In this document: positions 34,289-45,108 of the stretch, in pieces
How the letters are laid out: each line of letters begins with the position of its first letter
How positions within the stretch are numbered: the first letter of the stretch is position 1
DNA from: Neurospora tetraspora
Taxonomy: Eukaryota > Ascomycota > Sordariomycetes > Sordariales > Sordariaceae
Length of the DNA: 64,000 nt
Assembly: GCF_033439725.1 (NCBI RefSeq)
Contig: NW_026944389.1
Location: forward strand, 1,302,001 to 1,366,000
Direction of reading: 5' to 3'
The notes under the pieces: generated by a model
The model's database searches: none
Told to the model about the DNA's origin: nothing
Seen by the model: the letters and a program-made list of their open reading frames with translations, nothing else
Translations under genes and position numbers: made by a program

Positions 34289-35323
34289 ATGCAGAGAAAC
34301 AAGACCGGCAGAACGCCCTCAGGGCACCAGTTCTCACGGCTGAAGCCCGCCGAGATCGATCCTTTGGCCGAATATGGCCTCCCCTCTAAGGGAGAGAAGA
34401 GGTGATGTTCTACTCTTAACTCTAGCTTACCTAGCTCTCACGAAAGCACGCCCGCTGACATCATCAACACCAAACCAAACAGACTCCTAAACCACAAAAC
34501 CCAAGAAGCCTACTACTCCAAGATCGCCGAGCGCTACCTCGCCTTCTGCACCGACGCCGGCGACCGCGACTCTCTCCAAAGGCAATTCTCCCGTCTAGCC
34601 CTCGGCGACAGCACCAACACCAACACCAACACCTCAACACCGCTCCTCCCAGCCGGCTCGACATCAACACCGCCATCCTCCTCGCACTCCCACGACTCTC
34701 CAACACCACGACTCCCCCCACCCTCGGACCTCTCCCAAATCCTCTCCGCCCTCCGCAAGCTCCGCGAAGCCCTCGTCGCCTCCTCGCGTCTCGACGACTT
34801 CACCACACAAGTTTACCTCTTCGCCGTGCGCTTGGGGATTCTCTCCTCCTCCTTCGAGACCTACCTCCCCTCTTTACTCTACCTCCTCCGCGTCATCCAC
34901 CGCTCCCCCACGCACCCCCTGACCTCGGTCGAATACCACGAAGTCGTCTCGTATCTTGTGTTGGACACAGCCTGTCGCCGCGGCGACCTGGCCGAGGCTT
35001 ATGCGCTGAGGAATCGGTATAAACTGAAGGACCCAAAAGTGGATGCTACGCTCAAGGCGCTGGTGATGGATGACTGGGTCAGTTGGAGACGGACGAAGAG
35101 GAGCGTGGATGGGTACAGAGTTAGGTTGATGGAGTTTGCGGAGCCGGGGGTTAGGGGACATGTCCTGAAAGCGTTTGGGAGGGCGTATTTGAGTGTGGGG
35201 GTGGAGTATTTGGAGGAGGTGATGGGGATGAAGTGGGAGGACATGGTGGAGAGGTTTGGGGTCGGGTGGGAGTTGAACAATGGAAGGGTGGTGATTAGGA
35301 AGATTGGGGGGAGGACGCAGTGA
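34289..35323 (+). CDS. CSN8/PSMD8/eIF3K (SAC3/GANP-like) domain protein
   Basis: The model is 34289..34401, 34483..35323, giving 317 aa. The N-terminus is basic (MQRNKTGRTPSGHQFSRLKP). A helical part follows (EAYYSKIAERYLAFCTDAG), then a Thr/Ser/Pro-rich linker with (TN) repeats, then the winged-helix/PCI-like core: LRKLREALVASSRLDDF, VYLFAVRLGIL, LDTACRRGDLAEAYALRNRY, DPKVDATLKALVMDDW, KRSVDGYRVRLMEFAE and VLKAFGRAYLSVGVEYLEE. It belongs to the CSN8/PSD8/EIF3K family, whose members are subunits of the COP9 signalosome, 26S proteasome lid or eIF3, or fungal SAC3/GANP relatives. Which complex is not clear from sequence. The exon 2 ATG at 34826 is internal. Confidence 0.75.
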
Positions 35324-35800
35324 GTGAGTGGGAGGCAGTTTGGGTGGGTGGCAGTTGAAGTAATGGGAGGGTTGTGATAAGGGGGATTAAGGCCAGGCAG
35401 GACACAAACGGGTGTGAAGCGGTGGGTGGTGAGAGTCCGAGGATGGATAAGAAGTGGACGGCTTGGGAGAGGTGAGGAGTTGGCGAGCGTGCTTTGTTTA
35501 TGGTGCGATACATTTACCGGATACCCCTTTTTCCTTGCTATTTCGTCAGAGGTTTTGTACAAGTCGAGGTGCTGGGTTGTTGGTTGTGCGACTGCACTGA
35601 GCTCCTGGTGTATTCTTGTTGCCAGTTACCACTGCTTTCTTCATATCAGTTGCCGTCTTCACAAACATCGTATAACGGTACGTAATAAAAGTTGCTGTGG
35701 TATTATCATTCCATTATATCGTATCCTGTTCTCATACATATCCAAGGTCCGTCACCCCATCATGGCCATTAAATATTACGTATCCAACCATATTCACCCC
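35324..35800. other. Convergent 3' region, nothing recognisable
   Basis: Shared downstream region of the CSN8-domain gene and the CFEM gene. Confidence 0.6.
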
Positions 35801-36533
35801 TTAAAGAAGGGCAACGGCAGCCATGAGGCCACCAATGGCACCAAGACCGGCAGCGGCAGTCTGCCTGGGGCCGGGGTTGCTGCTGTGGGTACTGCTAGCC
35901 GCGCTGCTGGCAGCGCTCTTAATGCTGCTGGCGGCCGAGGACACGGCAGCGCTGTTGGAACCAGTGACGGTAGTGGCAGCAGCGGTACCGGTACCGGTGG
36001 TGACGACGACGGCGGTGGCGGTAGAGGAAGCGCTGCCGGTAGAGGTGGTGGCAGCGGCGGTCGCGCAGGTGGCCTTGGTAGGGAAGTTCGTGGCACCGTT
36101 GTTCTTGCAGAACTGTTTGTGGAAGTTGAGGGTTAGAAGCTGATCTAATGCGAGAGGAGAAGAGGACCGCATTAACGAGGTGTAAACTTACAGTGACAGC
36201 GAAACTGGCGGCAGCATCGATCTGGTCAGGCGAGCACGTCTTAATGAGACAGCATTGGATGTCCTTGATGAAGGTCTCGTCCGTGCAGATGCACTTGGGG
36301 TCGCGACCGCAGTTACCGATGCCGTTGGTGAGGTAGGGTGTGGCACATTCGGTCTGTTTATGGGTTGTCAATATTGTTAATTCCACTCTTCACTTCAACG
36401 GGGTACGATTACAGAGTATGGAAGGCGACCAAGGTGAATGGAAACTTACAGCGCAACTGGGGAGGTTACCAAGGTCCTGGGCAGCAGCGAAGCTGGCGAA
36501 AGCGAGGGAGAAGAGGGCAGCGGTGACCTTCAT
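35801..36533 (-). CDS. CFEM-domain GPI-anchored cell-surface protein
   Basis: The model is complement(35801..36112, 36192..36353, 36450..36533), 185 aa. It has a signal peptide (MKVTAALFSLAFASFAAA, cleavage likely before QDL). A CFEM domain follows, with Cys residues in SCATECATPYL, GNCGRDPKCICTDE, IQCCLIKTC and FCKNNG: the eight CFEM Cys plus one extra in QCC. The Asp of CGRDPKC is the residue that in CFEM proteins can bind haem iron. A long Ser/Thr/Ala-rich stalk then ends in a hydrophobic GPI signal (GLGAIGGLMAAVALL). It likely acts at the cell wall or plasma membrane, in haem/iron uptake or adhesion. All three exons join in phase 0 at good splice sites. Confidence 0.92.
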
Positions 36534-38264
36534 GTTTGCGGTGTTTGTGATGATGGTTTTGGTGGTTGGATGGGATGTTATTGAACGGAGGAGACAGAGG
36601 AGGATAAAACACAAGAGAGACAATACAACACGAACGGGAATGGGGATTCAAGTCATATAAAGATCCGGTGTCATTCTCCCCCAATTGGCGATGCCCATTG
36701 AAGGGACGGACACCAATCAAGGAACGCCCCCAGAGTGACAGCGGCGGCCGCGGGCCCCTGGCAGCTCGCCTGGCCACTCGATCCAAGCCAAGATGGAGGT
36801 ACCTGACCGTAGTGGTACATGGTGGTAGACTAGTGGAAACCAATGAGAAGCTGAGGTTGAGCTAGGCAACGTGGTGAGAAACCGGACTGACGCTAAGCCA
36901 TTGTGTTGAAACACTCCCTTTTTTTCACTTTGATCAGATGCTTGGGTGGAATAGAAATGTATTTGTATATTTACCCGCCCCTTCAACTTTGTAGAACGAA
37001 GAACGTGAACCGTGTTACCTAGAAACCATAATTGCGTATATCCGATGGTGTTGATGGAAAACAGGACCCAAAGGAAAACGAACCATGGAATGACGGTGAC
37101 CAATAGAGCTGCTGATCGGGCCCGGAGTTACTCTCTCGAATGTCTCACCATGTAGGGATCTTTGACACCTGGAATCCGATCTTCGGTACCTGAGCTTGGC
37201 TGACCGACCGTCTGACTAGTGGCGGGCCCGTTTCTTTTCAAACCGCAAGAATTGCAACTATCCTCAACTATCGTTCAGCCACAGCGCATTTATTATATGA
37301 ACTACATGTGGGAAAACTTATAAGCTTCCACCGTGTCGGGTTATGCCCTGTTCACGATCGCCAAAATGATGGACACCGACTCCGCTACAGCGCCAATAGA
37401 ACGGTGGAGAGAGTCCACTAACTGAGTCCAGCTTTCAGGGGCTCCATGGTTCCGGGGTTCAATGCAGTCCCCAGATTCTTTTTCGCGGGTTGCTGATCAT
37501 CCAGGGCTGAATCGATAGCGTATGTTGAGAAACCGCAAGTCGGTCAAGATGGCGGTGGTTTCACTTGAATGTCAAGCAAGAAGAAATGCCATGGATATTT
37601 ACAAAGCGAACATAACTGGAGAAGAGCGGTACAGTAGAAACCCCTGCAACTGCATCCTCCAGAAACTGCATATACACCAAAATATGCCCTCTAACTGCAT
37701 CCCCACGCGTGGTCACAAAATCCCTGTCTCTCACCAAAAGTCAGCTCCCTATTCTGCATATATGCTAGTTAGTGCATGAGTTTTGGAGGGCCCCCATAGT
37801 GCCTGAATTACACGCAGTTTCATGGGATTCTACTGTATCTCAACAAGTAAGACCAAAATCATCAGATCCGGCACTCTCGTGAGATTTTGGTGGCTGACAT
37901 CTGCGGCACTTTTCCCGCCAAGACACAAAGACACTCGGTGATATTGGCCGGTAAGCTCCGAGCAGGCGTGTGAATAGCCCTGGAAAAGGGAACCTTGGGT
38001 TTCAGCAGCTAGCTGGAAGACCAGTCAGAGACAGTTCCCGTCTCCTCGAAATTTCCACTTGCTTACATGCAAGTAGACAAGGCCTCGTCGACATCATTGT
38101 TGTGTTTTCTTGCCGTCATCATAGCTCCAGTTTGACGACCTTGACGGCACGAGCCACGCACCCAGCAGGGAGTCTGTCTTGGTCGGGATGCCACTCACGC
38201 TTTGAAAGCTTCTCGAGCTCTTTATCTCACTTAATCCACACCCGGAATCATACCGAGGCGCAAG
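36534..38264. other. Intergenic stretch containing a TIR element
   Basis: It holds the TA-flanked 204-bp element at 37632-37835. The rest, including TATA-like sequence upstream of the CFEM gene near 36655, shows no gene. Confidence 0.6.
37632..37835. mobile_element. 204-bp MITE with CAGTAGAA termini and TA target duplication
   Basis: The left end CAGTAGAAACCC...AACTGC and the right end (reverse complement CAGTAGAATCCC...AACTGC) form imperfect inverted repeats. Both are bounded by TA (37630-37631 and 37836-37837), the Tc1/mariner/pogo-type target. It has no coding capacity. A non-autonomous element of a Fot1/pogo-like family is the best reading. Confidence 0.7.
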
Positions 38265-40257
38265 ATGGGTTTGGGAATTCTCGAGGATCGAGTCCTCGAA
38301 CATGTCCCTGGTGTGTGAAGATATTCATGGTTCCCAAGCCTTCAACAACTCAAACAAACTGTGTGCTAACCAACCTACCTACCAGGCACAACACAATACT
38401 TCGATGACCCAGAGAGACCACAATATGCCACCGACGGCACTCATGAACACCTCAAGTGCGACCGAAGCGGCCCAGTGCCCATCGTCCTCGTCCCTCAACC
38501 AACAGATGACCCAAACGATCCTTTGAACTGGCCGCTCTGGCGTCGCGACCTCATCACCCTCGTCCTCTCCATCACTTCAGTCTTCGCCACCGCTTTGGGT
38601 CCCATCCTCGCTGCCGACACCGTTCTGCTGGTTAGCACCCTCAAAGACGTCACATTCGTCAAGGCTTCCCTCCTGACTGGTTACTTCCTCCTCGGTTGCG
38701 GCGCAGGTGCCTTCCTGTTTGTCCCATCCAGTCGCATATGGGGCAAAAGACACTTGTTTGTCCTGGCCACGATCCTTTTGATTGTCACCAGCGTGTGGAC
38801 AGCTGCTTCGGGCAGTAAAAGCTATACGAACTTCCTATGGTCGAGGATCATCCAGGGCGTTGCGGCCGCCCCCTTCGAGTCCCTCGTCAACGCGGCCGTT
38901 GGCGACCTGTACTTCGTCCATGAGCGCGGCAAGCGCATGGCCTTCACTAATCTGGCTGTCTTTGGAGGTGCCTTTTTTACACCCATTCTTGTCGGCAAGA
39001 TCAGCAATGACATGGGGTGGCAATGGACTTTCTACTTCGTCGCCATCTTCTCTGGCGTGTGTCTCCCGGCTGTTTACTTGTTCTGTCCGGAGACCGCCTA
39101 CCGTCGTGACCCGACACCACGCTTCTCGGCAACGAAGAACGGCGACGCCCCCAAAGATGGTGTTGACCAAGAGCAGGAACCCAAACAAGCTCCACCCCCA
39201 TATCAACAAACCGCCAGCACAAGCACCTCCAGCACCGCTCCCGAAGAACCCACCGCCACCAAGGACGAAGAACAAATCCACACCTCATCAGAAGCCCCCA
39301 TCGACACCACCGGCACTCACACCACCATCCCACCAAAAGCCACATTCCTTCAATCCCTCGCCCTCTTCAACGGCCGCAAATCCTCCGACTCCTTCTGGAA
39401 ACTCACCCTCCGCCCTCTCCCCCTCCTCCTGCACCCCGCCTTCCTCTGGGCCTGCCTGATCCAAGGCCTTCTAATCGGATGGACCGTCTTCATCGGCGTG
39501 CTCATGGCCTTCTTCTTCATCTCCGTTCCCCTCTGGTGGGACGAAGTACAGACGGGGTACGCCTACACCGGTGCCTTTGTCGGCGCGCTGATCGGGTTCG
39601 CTATCGCTGGTGGGTTGTCGGATTGGACGGCGCGGTTGATGACCAAGTGGAATGGGGGTGTTTATGAGCCCGAGTTTAGGTTGGTGTTGGTTATCCCCCA
39701 GATGGTGCTGGGGTGTGCGGGACTGTATGGGTTTGGGATTACGTTGGATGGCATGTTGTTTGGCAAGTATCATTATGCGGTGCCGTTGACTTTCTTTGGA
39801 CTGGAGGTTGCCGGGATGGTGATTGGAGCGGTGGCGGGGAGTCTTTATATTGTTGATGCTTATCGTGAGTTGTTCCATGTCCTTGGAAAGAAGTTGGTGG
39901 CCGCCCGGGGGCGTTGAAGACTGATTGCTGACTTAACTTTTTTGAAAACAGGTGATGTTGTGATCGAAGGGTTTACGGCCATGATCATCTTCAAGAACTT
40001 CTTCAGCTTTGCGTTGACGTTTAAGGCCTGGCCTTGGCTTATCCAGAGCAGTGTTAAGGCTGAGAAGATCTTTAATGCCTTGGGGAGTGTGCAGCTTGTT
40101 GTTTGCTTGCTTACTATTCCGCTGTGTAAGTTGATCGACCAAGTTGAGAAAATGGATGGACTACTTACTGACAACTTGATGTCCAGATATCTACGGAAAG
40201 CGCATGCGCAGCTTCTCCTATCGCCACGACATTCTGGAGCTTCTCCATTTGCGATAG
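38265..40257 (+). CDS. Major facilitator superfamily drug:H+ antiporter-like transporter
   Basis: The model is 38265..38310, 38386..39864, 39952..40125, 40187..40257, giving 589 aa. Plasma-membrane MFS permease of the fungal DHA1-like group. The cytosolic N-terminus MGLGILEDRVLEHVPG and the conserved DDPNDPLNWPLWRRDLI precede TM1. GYFLLGCGAGAFLFVPSSRIWGKR corresponds to TM2 and the MFS motif A-like loop. IIQGVAAAPFESLVNAAVGDL and FVHERGKRMAF are typical of this clade. A long hydrophilic loop between TM6 and TM7 is rich in P/T/S/E, and six further helices follow. The C-terminus IYGKRMRSFSYRHD matches relatives. All introns have clear branch sites. The substrate is unknown. Confidence 0.9.
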
Positions 40258-40596
40258 CCGGCTGGCGGCACCATTATTATTAGTACACGATTTAATCTCT
40301 AATATGATACCCTCGTTTTTGTTCTGTACGAAGTTATGGGAGAGAAGATGTGAAGAGGTTGCTCATGATGGTTCTTGGATATGAGACGCTGGTATGAATC
40401 AAATACACAATCACCATATCTCTTACGTCCATCACCGTCATGTGAAAACGTCATCGTGATTCTGTTTCAAGCGGGTATCTGCTTTTCACTCGCTATAACA
40501 TCCCCTTTTCTCGCTATCATACTCATAACAACATGTCATGTCATCATATCAATGTCAACATTAACATCAACTACCATTCCCCTCAACCCCTTTGAC
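40258..40596. other. Convergent 3' region
   Basis: Between the MFS and acid phosphatase stops; nothing seen. Confidence 0.6.
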
Positions 40597-42105
40597 TTAA
40601 ACCTTCTGAACAGACGAAGTATCGGAAACGCTAGTTCCCTTAGTAGCCGGCACCTGCATAACTTCACCGGTACCCTGCTTTCTCCTCTTAGTCAACCTCA
40701 AACCACCAAAACCCAGAATCAAAGCCTGCAGACCAAGCACAACACCCAGGGTAACCATAGCGCCAATGACACCAGCAACAGCATTGCTCATGCCACCCTT
40801 CTTGGCCTCACTCACGCTCGCACTCCCCTCAGGGAAGTAAGCAGCGCATTGCCCCGTCGTCTCCCCACAAGCATCACACCACTCCTTACTTCCTCCCTCG
40901 AGCGCAATCTTGTTCATCTCGCTGACAAAGGTCGTCCACGGCAACTCCGTCTTGTCCTGGCCGAACAAGGGGTAGGCCTTGGCGGGGTTGCTATCGGAGG
41001 CAGTGCCGTTGGCGAACAAGAAACGGACAAAGACCTCGTCTGCCGAAGGGGTAGGAGAACCAGAAGTGGTGAATAGCTCAAAAGTCATGGAGCTGGCGTA
41101 GTCGACGATGGCGGTGAAGTCCTGCGACACGGCAGGGAGCTGGGAGAGGCCGAAGAAGGAGGTGAAAGTGCCGTAGGGACCGAATTGGATGTTGAGCTTT
41201 TGGGAAGAAGAAGGAGAAGAGATGGAGGAGTTGAGGGTGGAGACGATGTGCGAGGCCAGGACGGAGCCGACGACGGCGCGGATGGGCGAGGAGGCGTTGT
41301 AGGCGAGGCCGAACTCGTGGATGTTGGCGAGGTCGGAGAGGGTTTGGAGGGTGGAAGGGGTGAGGAGGTTGGAGGAGGGGATGGTGGCGTTGTGGATGGT
41401 GGAGACGTGGACGTAGTCGAAGACTGTTTTGACGGTTAGCTACAGGCGAATGGGCTGAGGGGAGGAGTATAAGGGATACGTACTGCTGTAAGCGTTCTTG
41501 AAGGTGGCATTCGCGCTGGGGAAGGTCGACTCATAAACGGGCAACAAGTTCTGGTAGAACTCCTTGGTGCTCCCCAGAAGCTCGAGGTACTCCTTGCTCT
41601 GGAAGTACGCCTGACTGCTGTTCACGGCAGCCGGGCACCCGCTGTTTCCCTGCAACCAGGCACTAGACTCGGCCTGGGTGGTGGTCCCCGCCGCCGCAGT
41701 GTTGACGGGAATGTACTGGTATCCGCTCAGAGGAGCCTCGATGGTGGTGCCATTGGCAAGCTTCTGAGAGTTGACAGAGCCAGCGGGAGGGTACAAGCCC
41801 TGGAGGAAGTTGCCTGCGCTACCCTGGAGAACATTGTCGACGGGGGCAGTGACGGAGAGCTGAGTGAGATCGGCGAGGTCGGAGGAGATGCCGTTGATGC
41901 GGGTGGAGGACTTCTCGTCGATGTAGCGGGAGCGGTACCAGGAGCCGGAGAGGTAGACTTGCTCAGCACCGAGAGCAGTGAGCTTCGTTGGGGAGTAGGC
42001 CTTGGTGGTGCGGTCACCGTGACGGCTGAAGATGTAGGCACCGAGGATAGTCTCGGCAGCCGTAGCCGCGGGGATGGAGGCGAGGAGAAGAGCTTTGGTG
42101 TGCAT
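40597..42105 (-). CDS. Secreted/membrane histidine acid phosphatase family protein
   Basis: The model is complement(40597..41423, 41484..42105), 482 aa. It has a signal peptide (MHTKALLLASIPAATAA). The catalytic motif SRHGDRT at residues 27-33 carries the nucleophilic His of the histidine phosphatase clan. The ectodomain has several N-glycosylation sequons (NGT, NSS, NAT). A Cys cluster CDACGETTGQC lies before the C-terminal membrane helix (AGVIGAMVTLGVVLGLQALI) and a short basic cytosolic tail (RLTKRRKQ). It probably hydrolyses phosphomonoesters at the cell surface; phytase-like or other specificity is unclear. The 60-bp intron has a GCTAAC branch. The membrane-anchored form is common in related fungal proteins. 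Confidence 0.85.
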
Positions 42106-43268
42106 GGTGACTGACGGGTGGTACTATACCGAATTACCGAGATGTGATGACCAAGGCGATGGACAAGACCTCCAGTGACAGGCTTCTTTTGTGAAAGAAG
42201 CTTGAGCAAGAAGAGAGAAACTGTTTCTCAAAGCCAAGGGCAGAAGAGTTTTATTTAAACCTAGCCTGGACTTCAAATCGTATGATAAGAAAGAGAAACT
42301 ATCACGCCCGAGCACGCCGTTGCCCCTCATGTTCAACCACTGATCGACATGGTGGGAAGGAAAAACAGCATGGCAAGCATGGCCAACCCCACTTGGAAAG
42401 CTTGTTTTTGGGCATCGAACACGGATTTGACTTCTTTCTTTGTAAAGTGCCAGTGGACTGGACCAGAGAGAGTGGACAGCAGGTGCCACTGAGGAGTCTG
42501 GAGATGCAGGTGTTGAGGTTGGCAGGGGGTGGCCATTGGCCAAGGATAGAGCACTTCCTCGGGGGATTCTGTGTGCCTCCGTTGGAGTTATCGTGTTGTG
42601 ATACGACCTTGAAAGCTGACTAGCTCGGGATATTTGTGGTGATGTACAGAGTGATGAATCATCACTTTGAGGGAAATTGAGAGAAACAGGTATAAAATAC
42701 CAGATTACCGCGGAGAAACGATTCATCTGTAGTCAAGATATAAGCAGATCTGGAAGAACATAAACAAAAGACACTCAACAACATCCACATCATATCTGAA
42801 CCGCAAATGTGAAATTCCATCAGATAAGCCCTATAAATTTGTCAAGGGCCCTGACTAACGGGTATTCTTCAGTGGTGGGGTATCTGATCGGGCTCCCGGC
42901 TCGCCCTCTTGAGATTTTTAGTGACCAGGGAATCGCCGCCCCCGGACTGCCGGCAGCGGAGATAACACTATCAGGTCCCGGTGTGGATCACGAACCTGGC
43001 TCGACCCGGGGACACATGGAACTCGCACCTCACAGTCTCGACCGATATCCGTCTTTGTAGCTGCTCATGGTTTGTCTGGAAACACTCTTCAAGAATCTTT
43101 GTTTGATTTGCCTGATATTTGCCTGAAAAAGCACCGAATTCGTGAACAGTAGCTGAGAAATATGCAATCATTTAGCACGCCTGCTCCGACCCAAACGCCT
43201 TGCATGGCCCGATGGTATCACAAACGCTCCGGTGTGACAAACTGATAACACTTTTGGAATCCTATGTT
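42106..43268. other. Intergenic stretch, nothing recognisable
   Basis: Upstream of the phosphatase; a TATAAA-like sequence occurs on the minus strand near 42693. The frames at 42124-42726 are overlapping shadows without motifs. Confidence 0.5.
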
Positions 43269-44339
43269 TTAGAGCTTGGACTTGGGCTTTCTTCCGTCCT
43301 TCAGGTTCTTGCTGATCTGGCCAGCAAGCAGGAAGTCGGGATACTCCATGCCTTCGTCAATGCCAATGTTGTTTCCTCCCTGTCGCCTCCAGCCAGCGCC
43401 ATCAACGACGAGAGTGGTACCGTTGACGTAGTTGCCGGCATCACTGAATAGGTAAACGGTAGCGTCGGCAATGTCACGGCGGCTTCCCCATCTGCCGCTG
43501 GGAACGGCCTTGGTCATCTTCTGCTTATCGACAGCGCTGCTGGCGAGACGCTCCATACCCTCGGTGCCCTCGATAGCACCGGGAGCAATCACGTTGGCAG
43601 TAATACCGTAGGGGCCGTATTCGAGAGAGACGCTGGCCATGAGGGAATCCACGGCGGCCTTGGCAGCGGCCACATGGGCCTGCAGGGGCATGCCTGTGTA
43701 GTGGAAGGTAGCGGAGATCGAGATGATACGACCGCCAGTGAGACCATTGGGGTTGGGGTTCGGGTTCCTGGCAGCGGACTCAATGAGGTAAGGGATAGTG
43801 GCCTTGACGGTGTTGAAAGTACCAATGGTGTCGATGTCGATGACAGTCTTGAAGGCGTTGGGGCTCAAACCGGCGATGGGAGCAATGAAGTTTCCAGCAG
43901 CACCAGCGACGACAAAGTCGATGGCTCCCAGCTCCTTGACGCAACGCTCAGCGGCCGCCTTGAGGTTGTCGAACTGTGAAATTGGTCAGCGAGACTTGTT
44001 CAACCATGATTCATCCAAGCAACAACACTCACGTTCCTGACATCAACATTGCCAATGCCAATGACACGAGCTCCAGAGCGGACCTTGGCAATGTCTTTGG
44101 CAGCCTTCTCCGTCTTCTCCGGGTTGCGACCAATGATGCACGCATCAGCTCCCAAATAGACCATGGCGCGAGTTTGCGCACTGCAGATGGTACCGGCACC
44201 ACCGGTGATGAAGAGCACCCGGTTGGCTGTGACCATGATTGTTAGCTATACTGTCTTCTCCGCACGAATTCATCCGGGACTTACCAAAGATGCCGGGCGC
44301 CCATACGGAGCTGAGATATTCTGATTTGGGGACACTCAT
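43269..44339 (-). CDS. sps19: Peroxisomal 2,4-dienoyl-CoA reductase (Sps19-like)
   Basis: The model is complement(43269..43973, 44033..44226, 44285..44339), 317 aa. SDR enzyme that reduces 2,4-dienoyl-CoA with NADPH during beta-oxidation of unsaturated fatty acids. Seen: N-terminal MSVPKSEYLSSVWAPGIF, cofactor motif FITGGAGTICSAQTRAM (the Sps19-type TGGAGTI), IIGRNPEKTEKAA, AGAAGNFIAPI, SPNAFKTVIDIDTIGTFNT, the catalytic stretch SATFHYTGMPLQAHVAAAKA, and NVIAPGAIEGTEGMERL. The C-terminal SKL is a classic PTS1 peroxisomal signal, which settles location. All three exons join in frame with short introns (58 and 59 bp). Confidence 0.93.
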
Positions 44340-45108
44340 GTTGGCTGATATTGACCGATGGAAGATGCAGTCACTAACAATTATTTGTTGTGATGTTGCT
44401 GATGGAAACAGGCAAGCAACCGAGATGGAAACAGATGGAGTATATAAGACAACCAAAATATCGAGATCCGATGCCAAGAGGACCTTCAACACCACGTCAA
44501 CTGTTTCATTCGTTCCTTTGGCGAGTGCGAACTAGTGCATGGGGTCGGGGCGGGTGTTAGAGAAGCCCGGGATCTCCATCTTCGCCCCGTCCATGGTGGT
44601 GGACTCGATGGTGGTCACTCGGCAGTGTCAGAGGTACCTCGGCTAAGACCCACCTTCTCCAGACCGGCCCAGCCTTGCGGTCCCCCACCCCCCGCCGCGC
44701 TGTCTGTTTAGCGACCACACTGTGCGTCGCCCAGCAAAGTTCGGATGGTCTGCCGTTAGCGGATCGCATTTTGCCCCACTATAACATTCATCAACGCCTT
44801 CTTTTTTTGTCCAGCCTCGTCTTCTTTGATTCACGATATCTTCAACCTAACAGCCAGACGAAAATCATTGTACGAACCTGCACGTCCGAATTTTCGACGC
44901 GACTATAAACAAACCCCGAAAACAATCAACAACCGACCCTTTACTTCTCCCTCGACAACAATCCATCACCACCCTGTTGGTCATCCCACTTTCTCGTTTT
45001 CTCTGCGCATCCGAACCGCATCTACATAGGTTTGCGAAACATCACTGCGCACCTCACCTCACTCTCTCATTTCTTTGTCTAAACATACCACATCACCATT
45101 TGCCCACC
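44340..45108. other. Divergent promoter region
   Basis: Between the Sps19-like and Rad60-like genes. Pyrimidine-rich leader sequence precedes the Rad60-like start; no extra gene. Confidence 0.6.

Noticed and set aside
42124-42726. 200-codon minus-strand frame upstream of the acid phosphatase
   Set aside because: Overlaps the phosphatase start region in another frame and has no motif.
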